Below are positions 8,146 through 16,107 of a DNA stretch of 64,000 nucleotides, piece by piece. The notes beneath the pieces are model-generated. The model saw only the letters and a program-made list of their open reading frames with translations. It was not told the origin of the DNA and made no database searches. The stretch's first letter is position 1. Each line of letters starts with the position of its first letter. The DNA comes from Polynucleobacter sp. JS-Mosq-20-D10 (lineage in GTDB: Bacteria > Pseudomonadota > Gammaproteobacteria > Burkholderiales > Burkholderiaceae): NCBI RefSeq assembly GCF_018687755.1, contig NZ_CP061305.1:186001-250000 (forward strand). Direction: 5' to 3'. A program made the position numbers and the translations under genes.

Positions 8146-8994
8146 ATGGATATTTTAGGTTACTTAGGATCGGGATGGCTTCCCCCAGCCCTCTATTTAT
8201 TTTTATTGCTCATTTTGAGCTGGAGGGCTAAGTCGGGCAAGGAATTTGCCATTTCTGGCTGGCTGACACAAGCTAGCATTTTCGTGATTTTGATATTGCA
8301 TGGAATTGAATTGCATGATTCTGTCTTTACATCTCAAGGTTTTGTTTTTGGGTTTGCTCAGGACTTATCCTTGATTGCCTGGGTAGGACTGACGTTCTAT
8401 TGGTTTCAATCCTGGTTTTTGCCAATCGCTAGCTTGCTTTGGATGTCAATATTGTTTGCTTTATTTTGTTCTTTGCTTCCGATCTTTTTTCCTGGGGTAT
8501 TAATTTCTCCAGCGGCTGTTTCAGATCCTTGGTTCAAGGCACATTTTATTGTGGCCACTATTTCAGTGGGTTTATTAAGTCTGGCAGCTATGCAAGCTAT
8601 GTTGATGAGTGTTTATGACCGCGCCTTGCATCGTCAATTAGCGATTGTTCCCAATGGTCGTCTGGCCCATTGGTTGGAAGATTTGCCGCCATTAATGACA
8701 ATGGAAGGCCTTCTATTTAATTTGCTCTATGTTGGTTTTGCGCTTTTAACTCTGACTGTTTTCTCTGGCCTATTGTTTTCACAAGCTTTATTTGGCAAGC
8801 CATTCGTGTTTGACCATAAAACTATTTTTGCAATGATCTCCTGGATCTTGTTTGCTGGTTTGCTGATAGCCCGCTGGTGGGTAGGTTTACGTGGTTGGGC
8901 GGCAATTCGCTGGGTTTTGAGTGCTTATGTTGTTTTATTGCTTGCTTATGTTGGCAGTCGCTTTGTGTTGGAAGTAGTTCTTCAGAAAGTATGA
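8146..8994 (+). CDS. YpjD/CcsA-like integral membrane protein
   Basis: A 282-residue inner membrane protein with about eight hydrophobic segments, in the cytochrome c assembly (CcsA/HemX/YpjD) family. HFIVATISVGLLSLAAMQAML near residue 140 carries the conserved histidine region of the family, and FDHKTIFAMISWILFAGLL near 225 carries a second. The WWD heme motif of true CcsA is not seen, so a role in heme export or cytochrome maturation is not established. Divergent to ffh across 20 bp, as ypjD is in E. coli, which favours the YpjD assignment. The next gene starts 4 nt after the stop. Confidence 0.8.
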   Translation: MDILGYLGSGWLPPALYLFLLLILSWRAKSGKEFAISGWLTQASIFVILILHGIELHDSVFTSQGFVFGFAQDLSLIAWVGLTFYWFQSWFLPIASLLWMSILFALFCSLLPIFFPGVLISPAAVSDPWFKAHFIVATISVGLLSLAAMQAMLMSVYDRALHRQLAIVPNGRLAHWLEDLPPLMTMEGLLFNLLYVGFALLTLTVFSGLLFSQALFGKPFVFDHKTIFAMISWILFAGLLIARWWVGLRGWAAIRWVLSAYVVLLLAYVGSRFVLEVVLQKV

Positions 8995-8998
8995 CACT

Positions 8999-9814
8999 TT
9001 GATTAAGTGGCTTCTACTATTTGCTGGTGCGGGCGCTTTGTACCTTTGGATCAAAGGCAAAAAACAAGTAAAGCTGAATACGGATGAGGCTGCCAAGATA
9101 AAAGCAGAGCAAAGCAAAGTTGTTGAGCCGGAGGTGATTGTCCGGTGCCACCATTGCTCTGTGCACCTTCCAAAATCTGAAGCAGTCGTGCAAGAGATGC
9201 GCTTTTATTGCTCTCAAGAGCATCTCGATAGCTTAGATGCGCAAGGTTGGCTTGGTTCGGCTACTTGGAATATCTCACCTAATCAAGATATGCGTTCAGA
9301 GGGTCTCGTGCCGGATTTAATGGTGATTCACCACATCAGCCTTCCGCCTGGAGAATTCGTCAATCACAATTCCACCCAATTTATCGTAGATTTTTTTCAA
9401 AACAAGCTGGATTCTTCCTTGCACCCCTATTTTGAAGAAATTGCTGATCAAAAGGTATCCAGCCATTTTTTGATTTCTCGTCGTGGTGAGATCTTTCAGT
9501 TCGTATCCACTCACAACAAAGCCTGGCATGCCGGCGCCTCATCTTTTTTGGGGCGAGAAAAGTGCAATGATTTTTCGATTGGCATTGAGCTGGAGGGAGA
9601 TGGCGATCATCCCTTTGAGGATATTCAGTACTCCGCCCTAGCTAAATTAAGCTCCCAAATACAATCTGTTTATCCCAATCTTCAATTTGCTGGGCACAGC
9701 GATATTGCTCCAGGAAGAAAGGCTGATCCAGGCATGCAATTTGATTGGAAGAAGTTTCAGGGTAAAAACAACATTCCTGTTGAAAAATTACCCTTTGGTT
9801 TAGATCCGCGTTAG
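8999..9814 (+). CDS. ampD: Membrane-anchored PP0621-AmpD fusion, 1,6-anhydro-MurNAc-L-alanine amidase
   Basis: Predicted to cleave the amide between anhydro-N-acetylmuramic acid and L-alanine in recycled muropeptides. One uninterrupted frame of 271 residues holds two parts. Residues 1-80 have a transmembrane segment (about 4-18) followed by KGKK and a CxxC...C cluster (C50, C53, C71, then H75) resembling the PP0621 family. Residues 85-271 are AmpD: zinc ligand H111 in VIHHISLPPG, IGIELEG near 195, and the AGHSDIAPGRKADPG motif with H233 and D243. The basic residues after the membrane segment suggest the catalytic part stays in the cytosol. The start is TTG; the only nearby ATG (8991) runs into a stop. 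In relatives the two parts are generally separate neighbouring genes. Confidence 0.88.
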   Translation: MIKWLLLFAGAGALYLWIKGKKQVKLNTDEAAKIKAEQSKVVEPEVIVRCHHCSVHLPKSEAVVQEMRFYCSQEHLDSLDAQGWLGSATWNISPNQDMRSEGLVPDLMVIHHISLPPGEFVNHNSTQFIVDFFQNKLDSSLHPYFEEIADQKVSSHFLISRRGEIFQFVSTHNKAWHAGASSFLGREKCNDFSIGIELEGDGDHPFEDIQYSALAKLSSQIQSVYPNLQFAGHSDIAPGRKADPGMQFDWKKFQGKNNIPVEKLPFGLDPR

Positions 9815-9830
9815 GTCTCTAAATTAGTAT

Positions 9831-9918
9831 GTGAGCACACGCTCACTTTCTTGCCCTTTGGTTAAAAGGGCTACAAAAACTGCACCAAAATAAGCCCTAA
9901 TTTCTTGAAAATTTAGGG
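9831..9918 (+). other. Three small hairpins between ampD and nrdA
   Basis: GTGAGC/GCTCAC (9831-9846, loop ACAC), GCCCTTT/AAAGGGC (9853-9871, loop 5 nt) and CCCTAA/TTAGGG (9895-9918, loop 12 nt). None has a good T tract on the plus strand, so they are weak terminators of ampD or structure in the nrd upstream region. Confidence 0.3.
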
Positions 9919-9973
9919 AAAAATACCTATAAATATTTGCAAGAAATGACTTACTAATTTCTAAATATTTCCC

Positions 9974-9979
9974 TATACT
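9974..9979 (+). promoter_or_regulatory. Possible nrdAB promoter (-10 element)
   Basis: TATACT matches five of six -10 positions and lies 21 bp before the NrdR-like palindrome. The -35 at 17 bp upstream (TTACTA) is poor, so the promoter is tentative; the region is very AT-rich. Confidence 0.4.
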
Positions 9980-9998
9980 TAGTGCCAAATGCACCTCG

Positions 9999-10018
9999 AA
10001 ACACTAGATGTAGTGTTT
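9999..10018 (+). promoter_or_regulatory. NrdR box upstream of nrdAB
   Basis: A perfect inverted repeat AAACACTA (9999-10006) and TAGTGTTT (10011-10018) around GATG. The inner 16 bases match the known NrdR box consensus acaCwAtATaTwGtgt at 14 of 16 positions. A weaker second half-matching site starts about 30 bp further on (near 10031, ACCCTAT), and NrdR sites usually occur as pairs three helical turns apart. NrdR represses ribonucleotide reductase genes when dATP is high. Confidence 0.7.
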
Positions 10019-10086
10019 GAATACAGCAATACCCTATTGTTTTTTAAAGATTTTTGTCCAAATAACTATATATAAGCAGGAAAAAT

Positions 10087-13053
10087 ATGACATACGCCAA
10101 CCCCCAGGCAGCGGGACAGACTGCCGGCACAAATAATCCAGGGATAAGCTCCTCTGAATCCATGAATCAAGCCCCATCTGCCAGCTTTGCAGCTGGCGGA
10201 ATAGGTGGTGGCCAAGCTACTCAATTATCAGATTACAAGATCATTCGCCGAAATGGCTCAGTGGTGGCATTTGAGCCATCCAAAATCGCCATTGCAGTTA
10301 CAAAAGCATTTTTAGCAGTTAACGGAGGTCAGGGCGCGGCCTCTGCACGTGTACGTGAGCAGGTTGAGCAACTAACCCACGCAGTGGTTCGCGCCTTATT
10401 GCGCAGCCGTCCAAATGGTGGCACTTTCCATATTGAGGATATTCAAGATCAAGTGGAATTGGCGTTGATGCGCAGTGGTGAGCACAACGTTGCTCGTGCG
10501 TATGTTCTTTATCGTGAAAAGCGTAATCAAGAGCGTGCTGCACAGCAGACCACCGCACAAGAAACTCAAGCGTCAACTCAAGCGACTGAGCCCGGTTTGA
10601 AGGTGTCAGATAACGGTGTTGAGAAGTTGTTGGATATGGCGGCCTTGCGCACCATCATCGAAGCTGCCTGTGAAGGTCTTGGCAACAACATTGATGCCAG
10701 CCCAATCATTACTGAAACCATCAAGAATTTGTACGATGGCGTGCCAATGGCTCAAGTGTATGACTCTGCAATTTTGGCATCACGCACTTTGATTGAAAAA
10801 GACCCTGCATATAGTCAAGTGACTGCACGCATTTTGATGCACGTGATTCGCAAGGAAATCCTCGGTCGCGAAGTATTGCAAGGTGATATGCAAGCTGAGT
10901 ACGGCAGCTATTTTGCCAAATATATCAATGAAGGTATTTCTGCTGAGCTCTTAGACCCACGTATGCGTGAGTTTGATTTGCCAAGATTGGCTGCTGCTTT
11001 GAATGCAAGTCGTGACTTGCAGTTCAATTACCTCGGTTTGCAAACTTTGTATGACCGTTATTTCTTGCACATTGAAGACCGTCGTATTGAAATGCCACAG
11101 GCATTCTTCATGCGCGTTGCAATGGGCTTGTCTTTGAATGAGTTGGATCGTGAGCGTCGTGCAATCGAGTTCTATGAAATCCTTTCTACATTTGATTTCA
11201 TGTCTAGCACGCCAACCTTATTTAACTCAGCGACGACACGTCCTCAGTTATCCAGCTGCTACCTAACAACAGTAGATGATGATCTAGATGGTATTTATGA
11301 AGCTTTGAAAGAGAATGCACTCTTGTCGAAGTTTGCTGGTGGTTTAGGTAATGACTGGACAAACGTACGCGCCTTAGGAAGTCATATCAAGGGTACTAAT
11401 GGTAAGTCACAGGGTGTTGTGCCATTCTTAAAAGTGGTGAACGATACAGCGGTTGCAGTGAACCAAGGTGGTAAGCGTAAGGGTGCAGTTTGTGCCTATC
11501 TAGAGACGTGGCACTTAGATATTGAAGAGTTCCTTGAGTTGCGTAAGAACACCGGTGATGATCGTCGCCGTACGCATGATATGAATACTTCAAATTGGAT
11601 TCCTGACTTGTTCATGAAGCGCGTGATGGAAGGTGGTGAGTGGACACTATTCTCACCTTCAAATACACCTGACTTGCATGACAAATTCGGTAAGGCCTTT
11701 GAAGAGGCTTATGTTGCTTACGAGAAAAAAGCAGACGCTGGCGAATTGAAGCCATTCCGTCGCATTCCTGCGCAGCAATTGTGGCGCAAGATGTTAGGCA
11801 TGTTGTTTGAAACTGGCCACCCATGGATCACATTTAAAGATCCTTGTAATATTCGTAGCCCGCAACAGCACATCGGCGTAGTTCACTCCTCTAACTTGTG
11901 TACTGAGATCACTTTGAACACAAATGAGAGTGAGATTGCAGTTTGTAACCTAGGTTCTGTGAACTTGACAGCCCACATGACTACAGATGCATCTGGCAAG
12001 ATGATTTTGGATCACGAGAAACTCCAAAAAACAATCCGAACTGCAATGCGGATGTTAGATAACGTGATTGATATCAACTATTATGCTGTTGCTAAAGCTC
12101 GTAACTCCAACTTGAAGCATCGTCCAGTAGGTATGGGCATCATGGGCTTCCAGGATTGCCTGCACATGCAACGTATTCCTTACGCTAGTGATGAGGCAGT
12201 GAAGTTTGCCGATTCTTCAATGGAAGCAGTTTGCTACTACGCCTATCAAGCATCCAATGAGTTGGCTGAAGAGCGTGGCGTTTACAGCACCTACAAAGGT
12301 TCATTATGGGATCGTGGCATTCTTCCGCAAGACTCGGTGGCATTGCTGGCGGCAGAGCGTGGTGGGTACCTTGAAGTAGATAGTTCCTCCACTATGAACT
12401 GGGATGGCTTACGTGCCCGCATTAAGCAGCACGGTATGCGCAACTCGAATTGCGTTGCGATTGCACCGACTGCAACCATTTCCAATATCATTGGCGTATC
12501 AGCTTGTATCGAGCCGACATTCCAGAATTTGTTCGTGAAATCTAACCTCTCAGGTGAGTTCACCGTAGTAAACGAGTACTTGGTCCGTGATTTGAAAGAT
12601 CGCGGTCTCTGGGATGAAGTCATGATCGCGGATTTAAAGTATTTTGATGGCACCTTATCCAAGATTGATCGTGTTCCACAAGATTTGCGTGATTTATACG
12701 CTACCGCATTCGAAGTCGAGCCAAGTTGGTTGGTTGAAGCCGCCTCACGTCGTCAGAAGTGGATTGACCAGGCGCAGTCACTCAATATTTACATGGGCGG
12801 CGCTTCTGGCAAGAAATTGGATGACACGTACAAGTTGGCATGGTTGCGTGGTTTAAAGACTACCTATTACCTCCGCACAATGGCTGCAACGCACGTCGAG
12901 AAGTCTACGGTTGCAAGCGGTCAGTTAAATGCGGTATCTAGTGGCGGCGGTGTGAATGGTACTGATGCATCAGCAGCTCAAGAGTTAGATGGTCCTGCTT
13001 GCACAATGCGCCCAGGCGATGCTGGATTTGAAGAATGTGAAGCATGTCAGTAA
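10087..13053 (+). CDS. nrdA: Ribonucleoside-diphosphate reductase alpha subunit, class Ia
   Basis: Reduces ribonucleotides to deoxyribonucleotides with NrdB. The 988 residues start with about 50 low-complexity residues, then an ATP-cone (IIRRNGSVVAFEPSKI near 57) for allosteric control, then the catalytic barrel. Visible active site residues: the cysteine in QLSSCYL and its partner in IAVCNLGSVNL, the NLCTEI triad (Asn, Cys, Glu), the paired tyrosines in KTTYYLRT, and the C-terminal CEACQ cysteines that take electrons from thioredoxin. It is preceded by a NrdR box and a good ribosome binding site (GCAGGA), and nrdB starts 45 nt later. Confidence 0.97.
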   Translation: MTYANPQAAGQTAGTNNPGISSSESMNQAPSASFAAGGIGGGQATQLSDYKIIRRNGSVVAFEPSKIAIAVTKAFLAVNGGQGAASARVREQVEQLTHAVVRALLRSRPNGGTFHIEDIQDQVELALMRSGEHNVARAYVLYREKRNQERAAQQTTAQETQASTQATEPGLKVSDNGVEKLLDMAALRTIIEAACEGLGNNIDASPIITETIKNLYDGVPMAQVYDSAILASRTLIEKDPAYSQVTARILMHVIRKEILGREVLQGDMQAEYGSYFAKYINEGISAELLDPRMREFDLPRLAAALNASRDLQFNYLGLQTLYDRYFLHIEDRRIEMPQAFFMRVAMGLSLNELDRERRAIEFYEILSTFDFMSSTPTLFNSATTRPQLSSCYLTTVDDDLDGIYEALKENALLSKFAGGLGNDWTNVRALGSHIKGTNGKSQGVVPFLKVVNDTAVAVNQGGKRKGAVCAYLETWHLDIEEFLELRKNTGDDRRRTHDMNTSNWIPDLFMKRVMEGGEWTLFSPSNTPDLHDKFGKAFEEAYVAYEKKADAGELKPFRRIPAQQLWRKMLGMLFETGHPWITFKDPCNIRSPQQHIGVVHSSNLCTEITLNTNESEIAVCNLGSVNLTAHMTTDASGKMILDHEKLQKTIRTAMRMLDNVIDINYYAVAKARNSNLKHRPVGMGIMGFQDCLHMQRIPYASDEAVKFADSSMEAVCYYAYQASNELAEERGVYSTYKGSLWDRGILPQDSVALLAAERGGYLEVDSSSTMNWDGLRARIKQHGMRNSNCVAIAPTATISNIIGVSACIEPTFQNLFVKSNLSGEFTVVNEYLVRDLKDRGLWDEVMIADLKYFDGTLSKIDRVPQDLRDLYATAFEVEPSWLVEAASRRQKWIDQAQSLNIYMGGASGKKLDDTYKLAWLRGLKTTYYLRTMAATHVEKSTVASGQLNAVSSGGGVNGTDASAAQELDGPACTMRPGDAGFEECEACQ

Positions 13054-13098
13054 GCAATTTGCTAACTGATTGAGAAAAATAAGAATTAGGAGAAAGTT

Positions 13099-14280
13099 AT
13101 GTTGAATTGGGAAGAAGAAGTAGCCCCTGCGATAGCCAAGGTTGGTTTGGTACCGCAACCTGTATTTGCGGAGCCACAACGTCCGCAAGCAGACCAGGTT
13201 GCGATTGTTGCCCCTCAGAATATTGAGTCTGCACCTGTGCAAGCTGCAGCTGGTGGCGCAGCTTTGCGTGTCAATGCTGCTGATAAGCGCGTGATTAATG
13301 CCAAGACTGACGTGAATCAACTGGTCCCATTTAAATATAAGTGGGCTTGGGAGAAATATCTGGCTGGTTGCGCAAACCATTGGATGCCACAAGAGATCAA
13401 TATGAACCGCGATATCGCGCTTTGGAAGGATCCCAATGGCTTAACTGAGGATGAGCGTCGCATTATTAAGCGTAATCTTGGTTTCTTCACAACAGCGGAC
13501 TCTTTAGCGGCAAACAATATTGTTTTGGGTACTTATCGCCACATTACTGCCCCAGAATGCCGCCAATATCTGTTGCGTCAGGCTTTTGAGGAGGCAATTC
13601 ATACTCACGCCTATCAATATATTGTGGAATCTTTGGGTTTAGACCAGAGCGAAATCTTTAATGCGTATAACGAAATCGAGTCTATTCGCGCTAAGGATCA
13701 GTTCTTAATTCCCTTTATTGATGTGTTGACTGACCCTAATTTCAAAACCGGGACATTAGAAACTGATCAAATGTTGCTCAAATCATTGATCGTTTTTGCC
13801 TGCGTCATGGAAGGATTATTCTTTTATGTTGGTTTTACGCAAATACTTGCAATGGGTCGTCAAAACAAAATGACGGGTGCTGCTGAGCAGTATCAATACA
13901 TCCTTCGTGATGAGTCTATGCACTGTAATTTTGGTATTGATTTAATTAATCAAATCAAGCTGGAGAACCCGCAGTTATGGACTTCTGCGTTCAAAGACGA
14001 GATCAAATCTATCTTCGAAAAAGCAGTGGAATTAGAGTACCGTTATGCAGAGGATACGATGCCTCGCGGAGTGCTCGGATTGAACGCGCCGATGTTCAAA
14101 GGTTACCTAAGATACATCTGTAATCGCAGATGTTTGCAAATAGGACTTGACGCGATGTTCCCAAATGAAGAGAATCCATTCCCATGGATGTCAGAAATGA
14201 TTGATCTGAAAAAAGAGAGAAACTTTTTTGAGACACGCGTTATTGAGTATCAAACTGGCGGTGCGCTAAGTTGGGAATAA
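13099..14280 (+). CDS. nrdB: Ribonucleoside-diphosphate reductase beta subunit
   Basis: Carries the diferric-tyrosyl radical for NrdA. Metal ligands and the radical tyrosine are visible in the EEAIHTHAYQY motif (Glu, His, and Tyr with the E-x2-H-x3-Y spacing of class Ia) and in RDESMHCNFG (Glu, His). The C-terminal GGALSWE is the type of tail that docks on the alpha subunit. The 393-residue length includes an N-terminal extension of about 70 residues rich in Ala/Val/Gln. AGGAG precedes the ATG. It is co-transcribed with nrdA and terminated at 14428-14459. Confidence 0.97.
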   Translation: MLNWEEEVAPAIAKVGLVPQPVFAEPQRPQADQVAIVAPQNIESAPVQAAAGGAALRVNAADKRVINAKTDVNQLVPFKYKWAWEKYLAGCANHWMPQEINMNRDIALWKDPNGLTEDERRIIKRNLGFFTTADSLAANNIVLGTYRHITAPECRQYLLRQAFEEAIHTHAYQYIVESLGLDQSEIFNAYNEIESIRAKDQFLIPFIDVLTDPNFKTGTLETDQMLLKSLIVFACVMEGLFFYVGFTQILAMGRQNKMTGAAEQYQYILRDESMHCNFGIDLINQIKLENPQLWTSAFKDEIKSIFEKAVELEYRYAEDTMPRGVLGLNAPMFKGYLRYICNRRCLQIGLDAMFPNEENPFPWMSEMIDLKKERNFFETRVIEYQTGGALSWE

Positions 14281-14427
14281 GCAATTAGTTAAAAAGCGCA
14301 TGGCCGGCTAAATAGGAGATTAGACGGTTGGATAGTTTTAAAAGTCAGCAAAACCAGACTCAAATCCGAAAACCCTTGTCCAAGGGTGCCTGGTCTACTC
14401 TCTCTATTTTTTCCAGCAAATTTAAGA

Positions 14428-14459
14428 AGCCGTTGCCCTTTGGGGCCACGGCTTTTTTT
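14428..14459 (+). terminator. Intrinsic terminator of nrdAB
   Basis: AGCCGT, mismatch, GCCC (14428-14438), loop TTTG, GGGC, mismatch, ACGGCT (14443-14453), followed by six further T. It lies 148 nt after the nrdB stop. Confidence 0.9.
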
Positions 14460-14592
14460 CCAAGATTCATTAGCGTGCAGCACTTAGCATCAAGCCGCGC
14501 GCCGATGAATGGCTCGCTCGTCGGCTCCAATCGGTTGCAAAACCAGGCGGAAATGAATGGTCGGGTCTTCTTAATCGGTAGTTTGTACTAAT

Positions 14593-14604
14593 CTTCACGT
14601 GAAG
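14593..14604 (+). promoter_or_regulatory. Perfect palindrome overlapping the histone gene ribosome binding site
   Basis: CTTCACGTGAAG is fully self-complementary. Its right arm overlaps the AAGGAG (14602-14607) that serves the ATG at 14615. It could be a protein-binding site or a small RNA stem that limits translation; both are inference. Confidence 0.35.
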
Positions 14605-14614
14605 GAGCATTACT

Positions 14615-14887
14615 ATGGCAATCGCCAAGAAGAAAGTTGCTGCAAAGAAACCAGCTGCAAAGAAAAAAGTAGCTGCTAAGAAGCCTGCTGCTAAAAAAGC
14701 TGCTGCTAAGAAGCCTGCTGCTAAGAAGAAGCCTGCCGCTAAAAAGCGTCCTGCTGCTAAAAAAGCTGCTGCTAAGAAGAAGCCTGCCGCTAAAAAGCGT
14801 CCTGCTGCTAAAAAAGCTGCTGCTAAGAAGCCTGCCGCTAAAAAGCGTCCTGCTGCTAAGAAGCGCGTAGCTGCAAAAAAAAAGTAA
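14615..14887 (+). CDS. Histone H1-like lysine/alanine-rich DNA-binding protein
   Basis: A nucleoid-associated protein made almost entirely of AAKK and PAAKK repeats, like the C-terminal tails of eukaryotic H1 and the bacterial HC2/BpH1-type proteins of Burkholderiales. The 90 residues to the zero-frame stop contain only Met, Ala, Ile, Lys, Val, Pro and Arg. AAGGAG at 14602-14607 sets the start. The gene contains a 51-bp tandem repeat. At 14875-14883 a run of nine A is followed by TAA; the continuation into the expected family C-terminus is in the -1 frame (see the next entry). Thus the gene is either frameshifted, uses slippage, or carries a sequencing indel. It binds DNA nonspecifically by family analogy. 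Confidence 0.85.
   Translation: MAIAKKKVAAKKPAAKKKVAAKKPAAKKAAAKKPAAKKKPAAKKRPAAKKAAAKKKPAAKKRPAAKKAAAKKPAAKKRPAAKKRVAAKKK
14721..14864 (+). repeat. 51-bp in-frame tandem repeat in the histone gene
   Basis: A unit starting CTAAGAAGAAGCCTGCCGCT occurs at 14721 and again at 14772 (period 51 bp, 17 codons), and a third partial copy starts near 14823 with one codon fewer. Such repeats allow copy number change by recombination or slippage without loss of frame. Confidence 0.8.
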
Positions 14888-15009
14888 GTAAGCCTGCTGC
14901 GAAGAAAGCGGGCAAAGCTGTAAAAAAGCCCGTGGCTAAAAAAGCTGCCGCTTCAACTACGTTGAATCCAGCCGCTGCTTGGCCCTTCCCAACCGGCACA
15001 CGCCCATAA
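14884..15009 (+). pseudogene. C-terminal tail of the histone H1-like protein in the -1 frame
   Basis: Directly after the A9 run the -1 frame encodes 41 further residues: more lysine/alanine repeat (KPAAKKAGKAVKKPVAKK) and then TTLNPAAAWPFPTGTRP with TAA at 15007-15009. The AWPFPTG ending is what I know as the conserved C-terminus of histone H1-like proteins in Burkholderiales. Adding a single A in the run would fuse both parts into a 131-residue protein. The gene's terminator lies 27 nt after this stop, not after the zero-frame stop. I label it as a broken extension, but transcriptional slippage or -1 frameshifting on the A run could make it functional. Confidence 0.7.
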
Positions 15010-15035
15010 GCTCTGCTTGTAGGCGGGTGAAGTTC

Positions 15036-15064
15036 AAAGGGATCTCTCACGAGATCCCTTTTTT
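15036..15064 (+). terminator. Intrinsic terminator after the histone gene
   Basis: AAAGGGATCTC (15036-15046), loop TCAC, GAGATCCCTTT (15051-15061), T run to 15064. An 11-bp stem. Confidence 0.9.
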
Positions 15065-15090
15065 ATTAGTACTTCAGGTAATTATTGGTT

Positions 15091-16050
15091 TTAGGGGGTA
15101 AATCCAAATGCAGATTTGAATTGAGCGGTGATTTCATCTTTGCTCATTTGGTGATTTTGTGGTCCCTGATGAGTGATTTTGATCGAACCCATCAAGCTAG
15201 CTAATCGCCCGGTGGTTTCCCAATCCATGTCATTTTCTAATCCAAACAGTAATCCACCTCGAAATGCATCACCGCAACCGGTCGGATCAACCACTTTTGC
15301 TGCTGGTACCGGCGGAATTGCGATACATTTACCTTCAAAGTAGATATCCGCACCTTCAGCGCCCTTAGTCACGATTAATGCTTTTACTCTTTCAGCTACT
15401 TTTGCTAGGCTCAGGCCGGTTCTTTGAGACAGCATTTCACCTTCATAGTCATTTACAGCGAGATAGCTTGCAATATCGACAAGCTCAAGGAGCTCTGAGC
15501 CATTGAACATGGGTAAACCTTGTCCCGGATCAAATACAAATGGAATTCCTGCTTCAGCTAACTGATGACAGTGTTCCCACATCCCTTGACGACCATCTGG
15601 GGCAACGATTCCGAATTTAGTGGCACCTTTAGCGCTCTTGCTGCGCTCCGCAATAACGGTGGAAACCTGATTTAAGTGAGACTCATTCATGGCGCCTGGA
15701 TGAAAGGCGGTAATTTGATTATTGGCTTGATCGGTAGTGATCATCGCTTGAGCAGTGAATGATTGCTCAATCTGGCAAATATGCGTTGCATCAATCTGTA
15801 GTTGCTTCAGGCGATCTAGATAAGGGACTGCATCTCCTCCTACTGTTGCCATGATGATTGGATCGCCCCCAAGAAGTTTGAGGTTGTAGGCGATATTGCC
15901 TGCGCAACCACCAAATTCACGACGCATTGTAGGAACCAGGAATGCAACATTGAGGATATGAATTTGCTCTGGCAGAATTTGATCTGCAAATTTGCCTTCA
16001 AAGTTCATGATGGTGTCGTAAGCGATGGAACCGCAGATCAAGCTAGCCAT
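15091..16050 (-). CDS. PfkB family carbohydrate kinase, adenosine kinase-like
   Basis: A ribokinase-fold sugar or nucleoside kinase of 319 residues. The PfkB signature DPTGCGDAFRGGLLFG near residue 255 includes the catalytic base Asp of GCGD; the N-terminal CGSIAYDTI and the GGCAGNIAYNL motif near residue 47 bind the sugar part of the substrate. Similar genes in Burkholderiales are annotated as adenosine kinase or generic carbohydrate kinase; the substrate cannot be settled here. It lies 57 nt downstream of the prmA fusion gene on the same strand and may be transcribed with it. Confidence 0.85.
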   Translation of the reverse strand: MASLICGSIAYDTIMNFEGKFADQILPEQIHILNVAFLVPTMRREFGGCAGNIAYNLKLLGGDPIIMATVGGDAVPYLDRLKQLQIDATHICQIEQSFTAQAMITTDQANNQITAFHPGAMNESHLNQVSTVIAERSKSAKGATKFGIVAPDGRQGMWEHCHQLAEAGIPFVFDPGQGLPMFNGSELLELVDIASYLAVNDYEGEMLSQRTGLSLAKVAERVKALIVTKGAEGADIYFEGKCIAIPPVPAAKVVDPTGCGDAFRGGLLFGLENDMDWETTGRLASLMGSIKITHQGPQNHQMSKDEITAQFKSAFGFTP

Positions 16051-16107
16051 AAATAATTACTTTCTAATAAAAATCAATTGAAATGAGTGTGGAATAGGAT
16101 TTGAAGC

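Larger units (their letters stand above)
14281..14614 (+). other. Intergenic region nrdB to histone gene
   Basis: A 334-bp stretch without a supported gene. It holds a short hairpin (ACCCTT/AAGGGT near 14378-14395), the nrdB terminator (14428-14459), and the upstream region of the histone gene including the palindrome at 14593-14604. A frame from TTG 14328 has a GGAG at good spacing but reads through the terminator stem and is not accepted. Confidence 0.6.

Noticed and set aside
9815..10086. Possible cobalamin riboswitch before nrdA
   Set aside because: The reductase is class Ia, and no B12-box-like conserved sequence was found; the NrdR box explains control better.
14328..14591. Possible 87-residue gene after nrdB with GGAG before a TTG
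   Set aside because: It reads straight through the strong nrdB terminator and its product has no recognisable features; composition looks random.
14460..14614. tRNA-like fold upstream of the histone gene
   Set aside because: No acceptor stem, T-loop or anticodon arm could be matched.
14721..14864. Regular repeats resembling a CRISPR-like or satellite array
   Set aside because: They are contiguous in-frame codons of a lysine/alanine-rich protein with no unique spacers.
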